From positions 62,001 to 126,000 of the forward strand of contig WGLL01000013.1 in NCBI GenBank assembly GCA_016125585.1: 64,000 nucleotides of DNA. Reading direction: 5' to 3'. Origin of the DNA: Caulobacter sp. (lineage in GTDB: Bacteria > Pseudomonadota > Alphaproteobacteria > Caulobacterales > Caulobacteraceae). The position numbers and the translations under genes are program-made. The stretch's first letter is position 1. Each line of letters starts with the position of its first letter. The notes under the pieces are model-generated. The model had not been told where the DNA came from, did not search any database, and was given only the letters and a program-made list of their open reading frames with translations. Below are positions 25,963 through 35,325 of this stretch, piece by piece.

Positions 25963-28167
25963 ATGTCCGGCGACAATGACGACAGGGATCACCAGACGCC
26001 GCAGGCCGCCAGCATCGCCGAGCGGCAGGCGGCATTCACCCACGCCCTTCAATTGATGGCCGGTAACGAACCGTTGCCGATCATCCTGGGCGGGGTGGTC
26101 CGGTGTCTGGAAATTCTGCATCCGGGCGTTCTGGCCAGCATCCTGCTCCTCGACGAGACCGGACAGCACCTGAAGTTCGCCGCCGGTCCAAGTCTTCCCG
26201 ACGCCTACAACCAGGCGATCGACGGCGTCGCCATCGGCCCGAACGTCGGCTCCTGCGGAACGGCGGCCTTCCTGAATCAAACCGTCATCGCCGAGGACGT
26301 CCAGACCAGCCCGCTGTGGGTCGAATTCAAGGATCTCGCCGGGGCGGCCGGCCTGGCCTCCTGCTGGTCCGAACCGGTGCGGGGATCGGACGGAAGGGTG
26401 CTCGGCACCCTGGCCATGTATCGCCGGGATGTCCGGTCGCCGGGCGCCCGCGACCTGGACTCGATGCGAAACGCCGCCCACCTGGTGGCGATCACCATCG
26501 AGCGGAAAGCCGCCGAGGAGGCCCTGGTCCTCAAGGAGCAGACCCTCAGCCTGGCCGTCGCCGAGGCCAAGGCCGCCGCCGAGCAACTTGTCGCGGCCCG
26601 CGAGGAGGCCCGGCGGCAGGAGAACTTCCAGAGCACCATCATCCAGATGTTGCCCGCGGTTCTGGTCGTCAAGAATGCGCGGGACGGCCGTTTCGCCCTG
26701 ATCAACCCGGCGGCCGAGGCGGCCATGGGCCTGAAGGCCGAAAACGCCATCGGCAAGACCGTCGATGACCTGTTTCCGCCGGACGAGGCCGAACGCTCAT
26801 GGGCCGAGGACCGGCTGGCCATCGAAAGCGGCAAGATGCTGGTCGAGCACGATGCGCCGGTGACCACCCATGACCGCGGCCCGCGTTTCTGGACGACCCG
26901 CAAGGTCGTCACCCACGACGACAATGGCCCGGCCTTCATCGTCACCGTCGGCGAAGATGTCACCGAGCGGCATGAGGCCCAGATCGCCCTGACCGCGGCC
27001 CTGAAGACGGCAGAGAAAGCCAACCGCGCCAAGTCGGCCTTCCTCGCCAACATGAGTCATGAGTTGCGCACGCCGCTGAACGGCATCGTCGCGGCGGCCG
27101 ACCTGCTGGCCCGCCGTGACCTCGGCAAGGCGGAGCTGGAACTGCTGGACCTGATCCGGACCTCTGGCGCGACCCTGACGGGGTTGCTGTCGGATCTGCT
27201 GGACATGGCCCAGATCGAGGCCGGGGCCGTGAAGATCGAAGACGAGCCCTTTGACCTCGCCGCCATGGCCCGCTCGACGGTGGAGCTGTTCGGACAGCGC
27301 GGCGTGGAGACCGGCGTGTCCCTGGAGCTGGATATCGCCCCGGAGATCGACGGTTGGCGCCGGGGCGACGCCCTGCGGGTGCGGCAGATCCTGACCAATT
27401 TCCTCAGCAACGCGCTGAAGTTCACCGCCGCCGGCAAGATCGTCGTCGCCATCCATCCCGGATCGGACGGTTGTGTCCGCATTTCCGTCGCCGATACCGG
27501 AACCGGCTTTGATCCGGAGGCCAAGGCCCGGGTGTTCGGCCGCTTCCAGCAGGCGGACGATTCCATCACCCGCCGGTTTGGCGGCACCGGGCTGGGCCTG
27601 GCCATCTGCAGTGATCTGGCCCAGTTGATGGGCGGGAAGGTCGACTGCGACAGTCAGCCGGGCGTCGGCTCGACCTTCTGGGTCGATCTGCCTCTGGAAG
27701 CCGTCGACAGGACGGTCGAGCATGCTCCCGTCCCCGCTAACGATCTGCCCGAGCGATCGCTGCGCGTCCTTGTCGCGGACGATCACCCGACAAACCGCAA
27801 GGTCGCCGAGTTGATGCTGGCCGATCTGGCCGAGGTGGTTTCGGTGGTGGATGGACAGGAAGCGGTGGACGCCGCGATGGGCGCCCGTTTTGATCTGATC
27901 CTGATGGACATGCAGATGCCGGTCATGGACGGGCTGACGGCGGTCAGGCGCATCCGGGCGTCCGGCGCCCCGGGTCATGACGCGCCAATCATCATGATGA
28001 CCGCCAACGCCCTGCCCGAACATCTCGAGGCCAGTCGCCTGGCGGGAGCCGATGTTCACCTGTCCAAGCCGATCACGGCCGCCACCCTGATGGCCGCCGT
28101 CAACGACGCCTTCGCCGCGCGGGAAGCAGCGGCGGACCACGCGGCGTGTCAGCAGGCCCTGGGATGA
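25963..28167 (+). CDS. Hybrid sensor histidine kinase (GAF-PAS-HisKA-HATPase-REC)
   Basis: 734 residues from the ATG at 25963 (GGAGGGCGGGAG upstream). There is no transmembrane segment, so it is a cytosolic sensor. An N-terminal GAF domain (about 25-170; GPNVGSCGTAAFLNQTVIAED) is followed by a coiled linker, a PAS domain (about 220-335; NARDGRFALINPAAEAAMGL), HisKA with SHELRTPLNGI (His366), HATPase with NFLSNALKFT, DTGTGFD and GGTGLGLAI, and a C-terminal receiver with LILMDMQMPVMDG (Asp649) and a conserved Lys in HLSKPI. The signal and output are unknown. It lies 86 bases after DUF6768. Confidence 0.93.
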   Translation: MSGDNDDRDHQTPQAASIAERQAAFTHALQLMAGNEPLPIILGGVVRCLEILHPGVLASILLLDETGQHLKFAAGPSLPDAYNQAIDGVAIGPNVGSCGTAAFLNQTVIAEDVQTSPLWVEFKDLAGAAGLASCWSEPVRGSDGRVLGTLAMYRRDVRSPGARDLDSMRNAAHLVAITIERKAAEEALVLKEQTLSLAVAEAKAAAEQLVAAREEARRQENFQSTIIQMLPAVLVVKNARDGRFALINPAAEAAMGLKAENAIGKTVDDLFPPDEAERSWAEDRLAIESGKMLVEHDAPVTTHDRGPRFWTTRKVVTHDDNGPAFIVTVGEDVTERHEAQIALTAALKTAEKANRAKSAFLANMSHELRTPLNGIVAAADLLARRDLGKAELELLDLIRTSGATLTGLLSDLLDMAQIEAGAVKIEDEPFDLAAMARSTVELFGQRGVETGVSLELDIAPEIDGWRRGDALRVRQILTNFLSNALKFTAAGKIVVAIHPGSDGCVRISVADTGTGFDPEAKARVFGRFQQADDSITRRFGGTGLGLAICSDLAQLMGGKVDCDSQPGVGSTFWVDLPLEAVDRTVEHAPVPANDLPERSLRVLVADDHPTNRKVAELMLADLAEVVSVVDGQEAVDAAMGARFDLILMDMQMPVMDGLTAVRRIRASGAPGHDAPIIMMTANALPEHLEASRLAGADVHLSKPITAATLMAAVNDAFAAREAAADHAACQQALG

Positions 28168-28179
28168 AGGCCGGCGCCG

Positions 28180-28953
28180 TCAGGAGGCGGTGAAGCCGCC
28201 GTCGACCACCATTTCCGATCCGGTCATGAAGCCGGCCTTGTCCGAGGCGAGATAGACAACCGCGTTGGCGATATCGCTGACCTGGCCCATGTGGCCCAGA
28301 GGGTGGCGCTGGGCCAGAAGGGTTCGCGCCTCATTGTCGCCAATGCCGGCGGCGGCGGAAAAACCGGCCACCACCTCGTCGCCCATGGGGGTCTGGATCA
28401 CGCCTGGATGCACGGAATTGACCCGCACCTTGGCCGGGGCCAGCTCCATCGCCAGGCCCTTGGTCATCAATCGCACCGCCCCCTTCGAGGCGTTGTAACA
28501 GACCGCCCCGGCCGACCCGACCAGGCCGGCGATCGACGAGAGGTTGATGATCGACGCGCCGCCGGCCCAGCGCCCCGCCCGCGCGGTCAGCAAGGGAATG
28601 GCCGCCTTGCAGCCGAGGAACACGCCCTCGACATTCACGGCGTGCAGCCGGCGCCAGTCCTCCAGCGTCGTCTCGGTGACCGGCTTCATCAGGAACAGGC
28701 CGGCGTTGTTGACCAGGATGTCCAGCCCGCCGGCCTCGCCGCTCGCCAGATCCATGGCCGCGGCCCAGTCGGCCTCCCGGGTGACGTCCTGCGCCATGGC
28801 CAGGCCGCCGATCTCCTCCGCCAGGTCGGTCGGGGCCAGCAGGTCGGTGCAGATCACCCTTGCGCCCTCGGCGGCCAGGGCTCTGGCGCAGGCCGCGCCG
28901 ATGCCCCGCGAGGCCCCGGTCACCAGGGCGATACGTCCGGTCAGGTCTGTCAT
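28180..28953 (-). CDS. Short-chain dehydrogenase/reductase
   Basis: 257 residues; classical SDR. The cofactor motif TGASRGIG lies at 12-19, NNAG at 82-85, and the catalytic Ser140, Tyr153 and Lys157 (YNASK) are present. Asp36-Thr-like residues after the second strand (VICTDLL) point to NAD(H) preference. The C-terminal MTGSEMVVDGGFTAS is typical. Substrate is unknown; homologues act on 3-hydroxy and ring-alcohol compounds. Monocistronic and convergent with the kinase gene (12 bases between stops). Confidence 0.92.
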   Translation of the reverse strand: MTDLTGRIALVTGASRGIGAACARALAAEGARVICTDLLAPTDLAEEIGGLAMAQDVTREADWAAAMDLASGEAGGLDILVNNAGLFLMKPVTETTLEDWRRLHAVNVEGVFLGCKAAIPLLTARAGRWAGGASIINLSSIAGLVGSAGAVCYNASKGAVRLMTKGLAMELAPAKVRVNSVHPGVIQTPMGDEVVAGFSAAAGIGDNEARTLLAQRHPLGHMGQVSDIANAVVYLASDKAGFMTGSEMVVDGGFTAS

Positions 28954-29069
28954 GATTGTTTCTCTCCCGGCCCCACTGTGAAGGGCCGGGGCGGGTCGGC
29001 GCAAGCGTTAGCGCAGGACTTGGCGGGGCGGGCCCGACGGCCGCATGCTGGCCCCTCGACGGAGCCGCC

Positions 29070-29408
29070 ATGACCGACCCCCAACGCCTGATCCTCGTCC
29101 GCGCCCTGCACACCGCCATCTATGTGATCATGGCGAGCGCGGTCTTGCTGGTGCTCTATGCCGGCGCGACCGGCGCGACAGGACCCTGGCTATGGCCGGC
29201 GCTGGGCCTGGTCGCCATCGAGGTGGTTGTTTTCGCCGGCAGCGGCATGAAGTGCCCGCTGACCGTCATCGTCGCCCGCTACAGCGGCGAGCGCCCGCAG
29301 GTCTCCGACACCTTCTTTCCCGAACGCTGCACCCGCCACACCCTCAGGGTTTTCGGCCCCCTGATCGTCCTTGGCCTGATGCTGCTGGCGATCCGCTGGG
29401 CCCTCTAG
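29070..29408 (+). CDS. Small integral membrane protein, uncharacterised
   Basis: 112 residues from the ATG at 29070. Three hydrophobic helices (about 10-30, 38-56 and 92-110) flank a hydrophilic loop with two Cys (KCPLTVIVARYSGERP, FPERCTRHTLR). No family was recognised with confidence. The gene is divergent from the SDR. Confidence 0.65.
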   Translation: MTDPQRLILVRALHTAIYVIMASAVLLVLYAGATGATGPWLWPALGLVAIEVVVFAGSGMKCPLTVIVARYSGERPQVSDTFFPERCTRHTLRVFGPLIVLGLMLLAIRWAL

Positions 29409-29420
29409 CGGCGCGAAGCG

Positions 29421-29684
29421 TCAGGTCCCGCGGCGGGCGCGCAGGCGGCTGGTCTCCGGCGGGTCGCTGAGAAAGTGGACCGCCTTGCCGAGGTTGGCGT
29501 TGCACCCCGGACAGCGAACGATGTCGCCCTCCTCGGCGGTGAGGGGCAGGATCACTTCCGACCCGCAGGGCTTGCACCGCCAGATCACCTTCGGCGCCGG
29601 CGCTGCGGCCGGCTCGGGCGCGGGCTTGGCGGCCGGCGGAAACTTGAGCCGCAGGATCGGCCTGGCGCGAGGCTCTTCGGTCAT
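29421..29684 (-). CDS. Small zinc-ribbon protein
   Basis: 87 residues from the ATG at 29684. A Pro/Ala-rich linker (AKPAPEPAAAPAPK) precedes a zinc ribbon with two CxxC knuckles (WRCKPCGSEVILPL, VRCPGCNANLGKAV) and a basic tail. It is likely a nucleic-acid- or protein-binding ribbon; target unknown. It is convergent with the gene at 29070, 12 bases apart. Confidence 0.7.
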   Translation of the reverse strand: MTEEPRARPILRLKFPPAAKPAPEPAAAPAPKVIWRCKPCGSEVILPLTAEEGDIVRCPGCNANLGKAVHFLSDPPETSRLRARRGT

Positions 29685-29840
29685 CAACGAAACTCTTCAA
29701 CGGGTCGGGTCTATCGGGAGGAGACGCCGGACAGGGATGGGGAAAACGACCGCGACAGTCCGGGGGAGATCCCGCCCGCATCGACAATCATGTTGCAGCG
29801 CAACATAGCCAGATCTCCGTCCCCCGTCGAGGGCCCGCGA

Positions 29841-30974
29841 TCAGGCCAGGCCCTGCCACATGGCCATCGCCAGGCTGAAGGCCCGCATATCGCCCGTGGT
29901 GGTGCCAGCCATCTTGTTCATCGCGTAGGCGAACACCGTGCGGGCGTCCATGTCGATGATCACCAGCGACCCGCCGTAGCCGCCCCAGTAGATGGTGTTG
30001 GGGTTGGGCGTGGGGACCGCGCCGCCGGCCAGGCCAAAGCCCATGCCGAACCTGGCCGGAACGCCGAGCACAAGATCGGGCCCCTCGATCTGCAGTTCCA
30101 GCGCCTTGCGGCATCCGGCCTCCGACAGGAACCGCTTGCCCTGGGCGACGCCGCCATTGGCGAGGATGGACTGAACCTGGGCCACCGAGCGGGCGTTGCC
30201 GGTCCCGCCGGCCGCCGGAATCTCCGCGCCGCGCCAGGCGCGGGTGCGGGTCTCCTGCACATCGATGGGCGGATTGGTCAGGCTGACGCTGATCTCGTCC
30301 TTCTTGCCATCGCCGATGGTGGCGCCGGGCGGCGGCGGGATCAAGTCCGCCACGCGGTCGTCTTCCGAGGCCGGCAGGCCAATGTGGAAATCAGCCCCCA
30401 GCGGTCCGGCGATCTCCTCGCGGAACACCGTGCCCAGGCTCTTACCGGCGATGCGCCTGACCACCTCTCCGACGAGATAGCCTTGAGTCACCGCGTGATA
30501 GCCGACCGCCGCGCCCGGCTCCCAGAACAGCGACTGTTCGGCCAGCAGGCTGGTGACCTTGTCCCAGTCGTAGAGGTCTTCCTTCTTCAACGGCGCCTTC
30601 CAGCCCGGCAGGCCGGCCGAATGGCTCATCAGATGGCTGACCTTGACGCCGCCCTTGCCGTTGGCGGCGAATTCCGGCCAGTAGCGGGCTACGGGCGCAT
30701 CGAAATCCAGCTCGCCGCGATCGGCCAGCAGCAGGGCCGTCAGGGCGGTCATGGTCTTGGTCGTCGAATAGACGTTGACGATGGTGTCCTTCACCCAGGG
30801 CCGGGTGGCGTCTGCGTCGGCGTAACCGCCCCACAGATCGACGACCGTCTCGCCCTCGACCGTGGCGCAGAACGAGGCGCCGATGTCGGCGCCGCTGTCG
30901 AGATTACGCTGGAACTCGTCCCGCACCGCGCCAAAGCGCTCCTGTGCGAAGCCGTCAACTGTCGTCTGGGCCAT
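29841..30974 (-). CDS. Serine hydrolase of the beta-lactamase/EstB family
   Basis: 377 residues. The SxxK nucleophile motif is VYSTTKTMTAL (Ser70, Lys73). A Tyr in GYHAVTQGYLVGEVV is the likely base, and a C-terminal WGGYGGSLVIIDMD takes the place of the third motif. This is the pattern of class C-like esterases rather than true beta-lactamases. No signal peptide is visible, so it is probably a cytosolic esterase. It is read alone, with its promoter between it and the divergent DUF2189 gene. Confidence 0.88.
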   Translation of the reverse strand: MAQTTVDGFAQERFGAVRDEFQRNLDSGADIGASFCATVEGETVVDLWGGYADADATRPWVKDTIVNVYSTTKTMTALTALLLADRGELDFDAPVARYWPEFAANGKGGVKVSHLMSHSAGLPGWKAPLKKEDLYDWDKVTSLLAEQSLFWEPGAAVGYHAVTQGYLVGEVVRRIAGKSLGTVFREEIAGPLGADFHIGLPASEDDRVADLIPPPPGATIGDGKKDEISVSLTNPPIDVQETRTRAWRGAEIPAAGGTGNARSVAQVQSILANGGVAQGKRFLSEAGCRKALELQIEGPDLVLGVPARFGMGFGLAGGAVPTPNPNTIYWGGYGGSLVIIDMDARTVFAYAMNKMAGTTTGDMRAFSLAMAMWQGLA

Positions 30975-31128
30975 CAGCCGCCCCTCCCCCTCTTGTTTTG
31001 CTATCGCTTACACGAGCGCGCGCGCGCGGTCATCCGTCAGTTCGCTCCCCGTCGCCCGCTTGTCAGCCGCGCCGGCCGTGCTCTAGCATCCGGTTCCAGA
31101 CCCCCGGAAAGGGGGCGGGAGGGACGCA

Positions 31129-31908
31129 ATGGCCGCAACGCTCGGATTGCCGCCGGTCAGGACGATCGGCTTCGGCGCCCCCTTCGGCTGGCTGGCCGGG
31201 GCGATGGGCGACCTGCTCCGGGCCCCGGGACCCTGCCTCGCCTATGGACTGGCGATGGCGGCGGTCAGCATCGCGATCTGCTACGCCCTCTACGCCTCCA
31301 ACATGGCCTTCTGGGCCCTGACCCTGACCCTCGGCTTCGTCTTCGTCGCCCCGATGCTGGCCATGGGACTCTATGAGGCCGGGCGGCGACTGGAACAGGG
31401 GGAACGGCCCAAGCTCGGCGAGATGCTGTTCCTGCCCGCGGCCTTTCGCCAGGACACCGCCTATCTGGGTCTCGCCCTGCTGCTGATCTATCTGCTCTGG
31501 GGCCGCTTCGCCCAGGTGGTCTATGGCCTGTCGACCTACCAGAGCCACCGCACCCTGGCGGAGTTCACCCATTTCGCCCTGGCCACCGGCGAGGGCCACA
31601 ACATGCTAATCACCGGCTCCATCGTCGGCGGCGCCATCGCCTTCTTCACCTTCACCCTGGTGGTGGTTACCGCCCCCATGCTGCTTGACCGTCAGACCAA
31701 CGTCTTCGCGGCCACCGCGACCAGCTTCCGGGCCGTCTCCGCCAACTTCGGGCCGATGCTGCTGTGGGCGGCGCTGATCGTCATCCTGATGCTGCTGACC
31801 GCCGCCACCGGCTTTCTCGCCATGATCGTCATCTTTCCCTGGCTGGGCCTGGCCAGCTGGCGGGCCTATCGCGCTCTGGTCGGGGAGTTGGCGCAGGCCC
31901 CGGCCTGA
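31129..31908 (+). CDS. DUF2189 integral membrane protein
   Basis: 259 residues with about six transmembrane helices. Family features include a short cytosolic N-terminus with RTIGFGAPFGWLAGAMGDL, GLAMAAVSIAICYALYASN and FVAPMLAMGLYEAGRRLEQGE. Function of the family is unknown. GGAGGGA precedes the ATG. A TTGTCAG (31060) and GCTCTAGC (31080) pair upstream, 13 bases apart, is a candidate housekeeping promoter. Confidence 0.85.
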   Translation: MAATLGLPPVRTIGFGAPFGWLAGAMGDLLRAPGPCLAYGLAMAAVSIAICYALYASNMAFWALTLTLGFVFVAPMLAMGLYEAGRRLEQGERPKLGEMLFLPAAFRQDTAYLGLALLLIYLLWGRFAQVVYGLSTYQSHRTLAEFTHFALATGEGHNMLITGSIVGGAIAFFTFTLVVVTAPMLLDRQTNVFAATATSFRAVSANFGPMLLWAALIVILMLLTAATGFLAMIVIFPWLGLASWRAYRALVGELAQAPA

Positions 31909-31948
31909 GCCCGGGCGAACCATTGCGCAGGGCCGCGAGTCGGGCAGG

Positions 31949-32665
31949 ATGGCGCCCATGCCCGCCGCCCATCCGCTGGACAGACCCGTCTGGTCCGCCC
32001 TGACCGATCGACAGGCTGGCCGCGGCCTAAGCCTGGGCGCCGCGATCCGGCTCGATCCGGACTACGGGCTGTTCGCCGCCGTTCCCGACTTCTCCCGTCG
32101 CAGCCTGGCGGACCTGGCCGCCCTGATCGCGGCTCACGGCGAGGCGGCCCTGTTCGAGACCGGAACCCCGCCGCCTTTCCCCGGCGCCGACGTCGTCGCG
32201 ACGGCCTCGTGCTGGCAGATGGTTGCGACGGCGCTGACTCCAGCCCCGCCCCCCGGCGTGGCCATTGTCGACCTGGGCCCGGCCGACGCCGAGGCGATGC
32301 TGGCCCTGGCCACCCTGACGCGACCCGGCCCCTTCCGGGCCCGCACCGGAGATCTGGGCGCCTTTGTCGGAGTCCGCGAGAACGGCCGGCTGATCGCCAT
32401 GGCGGGCGAGCGCCTGCGACCGCCGGGCTTCACCGAGGTCAGCGGCGTCTGCACCGACCCCGGTCATCGCGGCCGCGGCCTGGCCGCCGCCCTGATGCGG
32501 ACGGTCGCCGGCCGCATCCTGGCCCGCGGCGAACAGCCTTTCCTGCACAGCTACGCCGACAACGCCGGCGCCATCCGTCTCTATGAATCCCTGGGTTTCA
32601 GGCGCCGCGAAACCCTGATCCTGACCACTCTGGCGCCGGCTTCGGCCACCCGTCGGCAGGCTTGA
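31949..32665 (+). CDS. GNAT family N-acetyltransferase
   Basis: 238 residues. The acetyl-CoA-binding motif is in the C-terminal third: VSGVCTDPGHRGRGLAAALM, then NAGAIRLYESLGFRRRET. The N-terminal half (about residues 1-110) is a second, degenerate half of the fold, as in FR47-like acetyltransferases. Substrate is unknown. It follows DUF2189 by 40 bases on the same strand and may share its transcript. Confidence 0.88.
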   Translation: MAPMPAAHPLDRPVWSALTDRQAGRGLSLGAAIRLDPDYGLFAAVPDFSRRSLADLAALIAAHGEAALFETGTPPPFPGADVVATASCWQMVATALTPAPPPGVAIVDLGPADAEAMLALATLTRPGPFRARTGDLGAFVGVRENGRLIAMAGERLRPPGFTEVSGVCTDPGHRGRGLAAALMRTVAGRILARGEQPFLHSYADNAGAIRLYESLGFRRRETLILTTLAPASATRRQA

Positions 32666-32721
32666 CGCAACCAAACCCGATGCTTCCGCGCTGTCCTTCC
32701 CAAGAAGGAGCCAGCACCGCC

Positions 32722-33258
32722 ATGAAGTCCCTGTTCCACGGTATCGCCGTCGCCACCCTCGCCGGACTCGCGCTGGGCGCGGCCCTGAGGCCGACCCTGG
32801 CGATGGACAGGATCGGCGGCCCGCAGATCGCCCTGGCCGACAGCGGTCGCCGGGCCTATGGCGACGCCGAATACCAGAGCGCCGCCAACCGCTATCCGAA
32901 CGGCCTGCCGGACTACGTGGTCGGCACCGACAACCTTCAGCAGGCGGCCTATGAGACCTACGGCCCGGAAGCCTACTATCAGGACGCCAGCTATCAGGAC
33001 GACGGCTGGGCGCCCCCGGAGGAGTCCCTGCCGCCGGAACCGGCCCGCTACAGCGCCATGACCCTTCCCACCTATGAGCCCCCCGTCCGCTACCCCAGCG
33101 AGGGCGGCGACATCCTGGCCGGCATCGACCGCGCGCCGGTTGACCTTGGCCCGGAGGTGTTTGAGCCGGCTGACGCGCCGCCGCTGGAGATGGCCGCCTT
33201 CGAGGCGGATCGCTCGGGGCCCATTCCCTACGACCAGGCGTTCCAGTCGATGCAATAG
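32722..33258 (+). CDS. Exported acidic protein of unknown function
   Basis: 178 residues from the ATG at 32722 (GAAGGAG upstream). A signal peptide ends near residue 27 (LGAALRPTLA). The mature part is acidic, low in complexity and rich in Tyr, Pro, Asp and Glu (YETYGPEAYYQDASYQDDGW), with no predicted domain, so it is probably disordered. No family was recognised. Confidence 0.65.
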   Translation: MKSLFHGIAVATLAGLALGAALRPTLAMDRIGGPQIALADSGRRAYGDAEYQSAANRYPNGLPDYVVGTDNLQQAAYETYGPEAYYQDASYQDDGWAPPEESLPPEPARYSAMTLPTYEPPVRYPSEGGDILAGIDRAPVDLGPEVFEPADAPPLEMAAFEADRSGPIPYDQAFQSMQ

Positions 33259-33302
33259 CGCTGCTGGCGCACGCCGGTGGACAGCCAATTTGGCCGCGGC
33301 CA

Positions 33303-33333
33303 TTGTCGCGGCGGCGGTTTGCGCTAAACCGCC
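33303..33333 (+). promoter_or_regulatory. Candidate prmA promoter, overlapping a small hairpin
   Basis: TTGTCGC (33303) and GCTAAACC (33323) with a 13-base spacer closely match the Caulobacter housekeeping consensus. A hairpin GGCGGTTT-GCGCT-AAACCGCC (33313-33333) overlaps the -10 region and ends three bases before the prmA ATG. The mRNA would be leaderless. Confidence 0.5.
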
Positions 33334-33336
33334 CCC

Positions 33337-34230
33337 ATGACCGCCCCCACTCCGGACACCACCCCTCAGGACGACGCCGTCCAGATTATCGCCCGCGGCC
33401 CGCGCGCCGCCGCCGAGGCCGCCGCCGCGGCCATGGACGCCAATCCCCTGCTCGAGGGCGCCACCTACTCCATCCTGGAGGAGGACGAGGATCGCGGCGT
33501 CTGGCGGATCGACGCCTTCCCGACCATGGCTGCCGAAGCCGATGAAATCCGGCGTGAACTGGCCGCCTATCCCGATCTCAAGACCGTCACCGAAGCCCTG
33601 GCCGACGCCGACTGGCTGGCCATGAGTCTGTCGGGCCTGCCGCCGGTGCGCGAAGGCCGCTTCTTCGTTTTCGGCCTGCATGACAAGGGCCTGGCCCCGC
33701 CCAACGCCGTGACCCTGCGCATCGAGGCGGGCGCGGCCTTCGGCACCGGCCATCACGGCACCACCGCCGGCTGCCTGCGGGTGTTCCATGATCTGCTGAA
33801 GGCGCGCCGCTTCGGCAAGGTGCTGGATGTCGGCGCCGGCACCGGCGTCCTGGCCATCGCCGCCGCCCGCACCGGCAGTCGCCTGGCCGTGGGCACCGAC
33901 ATCGACAAGCCCTCGGTGCGCATCGCCGGCGAGAACGCCCAGGTCAACGCCGCCGCCGCCCGGTTCGTCCACGCCTCGGGCCTCGCCCACCGCCGGGTCG
34001 CGGCCACCGCGCCCTACGATCTGGTGTTCGCCAACATCCTGGCCCCGCCGCTGGTCGCCCTGGCGCAGGATATCCGCACGGCCCTGAAACCGGGCGGGGT
34101 GGCGATCCTGTCGGGCCTGCTGCGCACCCAGGAGCGCCGCGTCAAGGCGGCCTATCTGGCGCGAGGGTTCAGGCTGAAGCGCCGCCTGCACCGCGACGCC
34201 TGGGCGACCCTGGTGCTCGAGCGCCGCTGA
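33337..34230 (+). CDS. prmA: Ribosomal protein L11 methyltransferase
   Basis: 297 residues. The N-terminal substrate domain (about 15-120) is followed by [18 protein letters not shown] (130-147), the SAM motif [17 protein letters not shown] (161-177) and FANILAPPL, the family's NxLA/P motif. These identify PrmA, which trimethylates ribosomal protein L11. Length is usual for the family. It is probably translated from a leaderless mRNA. Confidence 0.93.
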   Translation: MTAPTPDTTPQDDAVQIIARGPRAAAEAAAAAMDANPLLEGATYSILEEDEDRGVWRIDAFPTMAAEADEIRRELAAYPDLKTVTEALADADWLAMSLSGLPPVREGRFFVFGLHDKGLAPPNAVTLRIEAGAAFGTGHHGTTAGCLRVFHDLLKARRFGKVLDVGAGTGVLAIAAARTGSRLAVGTDIDKPSVRIAGENAQVNAAAARFVHASGLAHRRVAATAPYDLVFANILAPPLVALAQDIRTALKPGGVAILSGLLRTQERRVKAAYLARGFRLKRRLHRDAWATLVLERR

Positions 34231-34313
34231 CAGGCCCCTGGCGGTCCGGCGGAACTCCCCTCCGGGCCCAACGTTGTTGCCCCCATCAGGGACAAGCACA
34301 GCAAAGGCCCCAC

Positions 34314-34742
34314 ATGACCTATCAGACCGGCGAGACGCCTCGCCCGCCGTCCGCCCCGGACGACCCCCGCCCCGCCGCCTCTGAGTCGCGGAGCGGAAAC
34401 ACCGCCACCTGGGTGATCGCCGGCCTCGTGGCCGTGGTCGCCATCATCGCCGTGGCCTTCATGGTCGCCAGTTCCAACCGCGCCGACGGCGTGACCCAGG
34501 ACGACCTCGACAGGGTCGCCGAGCAGTCGCGGATGCAGGGCGTCGTCGAAGGCGCCCAGTCGACCTACAACGCCGCCACCACCGAGGCTCGCATCGCCGC
34601 CGATCGCGCCGCCGCCGACGCCCGGGCCGCGGCCCAGGACACCCGCGACGCCGCCGAGCGGGCCCGTATGGAGTCGCAACAGGCGCTGGACCGCGCCGCG
34701 GAACCGCCGCCGCCGTCCGAGCCCGCCCCGCCGCAGCAGTAG
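34314..34742 (+). CDS. Single-pass membrane protein with Ala-rich coiled coil
   Basis: 142 residues. A disordered Pro-rich N-terminus, one transmembrane helix (about 37-58, WVIAGLVAVVAIIAVAFMV), an Ala/Arg/Asp-rich helix (IAADRAAADARAAAQDTRD) likely to be a coiled coil, and a Pro-rich tail (EPPPPSEPAPPQQ). No family was recognised. Confidence 0.65.
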   Translation: MTYQTGETPRPPSAPDDPRPAASESRSGNTATWVIAGLVAVVAIIAVAFMVASSNRADGVTQDDLDRVAEQSRMQGVVEGAQSTYNAATTEARIAADRAAADARAAAQDTRDAAERARMESQQALDRAAEPPPPSEPAPPQQ

Positions 34743-34749
34743 CCGCGAG

Positions 34750-34780
34750 CGGCCATCGCGTCCGCGCGGCGCGATGGCCG
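34750..34780. terminator. Bidirectional terminator-like hairpin
   Basis: CGGCCATCGCG (34750-34760) pairs perfectly with CGCGATGGCCG (34770-34780) around a nine-base loop, between two convergent genes. It is followed by TTTG on the plus strand. Confidence 0.65.
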
Positions 34781-34791
34781 TTTGCCGATCG

Positions 34792-35325
34792 TCAGACGAT
34801 CTGCATCACCTTGCCGTCCAGCCCCATAAGGCCGATCTCGACCTCCATGTGCGGATGCTTGGCGAGAATGGCCGAGCGAACGAGATAGAGCTGCTTCACA
34901 TGGGTACCGAGTTCGGTCTCCGGATCCTTCACCGCCGCCTCGCCCTTGAGCATCCTGTAGGCGCCGCAATCGCGGTGATCGAGGATGATGATGCGGTGCA
35001 CCTCATGCAGCTGCACCGCCAGATCGACATGGCCGAAGAAGACGTCCGTCCATTGGGGGAAACGGTCGTTCAGGGCCCCGAGCGAGGCGCCGGCCAGGAT
35101 CACATGGTCATATTTGTCCCGCAGGCCCCGCGCATCCATGTAGGCCGAGGTTTCGTTGGTGAGCCGGTAATCCATGCAGGTCAGCAGCAGCGCCTCGCAA
35201 TGGCCGCCCGCCCGGACCCTCGTCGCCGGCAGCAGCGCCGCGAGCCCGACGCCGGTCGCCGCCGTCATCACGGCCCGCCGGGACATGGTCGGCCAGCGCA
35301 TCGGCTTGTTGCAGTCGCAGGTCAT
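34792..35325 (-). CDS. Tat-exported beta-carbonic-anhydrase-like protein
   Basis: 177 residues. A twin-arginine signal (MSRRAVMTAATGVGLAALLP) starts about 14 residues in. The mature part has the beta-carbonic-anhydrase zinc ligands: CMDYR (Cys50, Asp52, Arg54) and HRDCGAYR (His117, Cys120), with GASLGAL between them. At about 140 mature residues it is shorter than typical beta enzymes (about 200), so activity is uncertain. An alternative is a related zinc protein that has lost catalysis. Residues 3-5 (CDC) precede the signal and may not be part of the protein. Confidence 0.75.
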   Translation of the reverse strand: MTCDCNKPMRWPTMSRRAVMTAATGVGLAALLPATRVRAGGHCEALLLTCMDYRLTNETSAYMDARGLRDKYDHVILAGASLGALNDRFPQWTDVFFGHVDLAVQLHEVHRIIILDHRDCGAYRMLKGEAAVKDPETELGTHVKQLYLVRSAILAKHPHMEVEIGLMGLDGKVMQIV

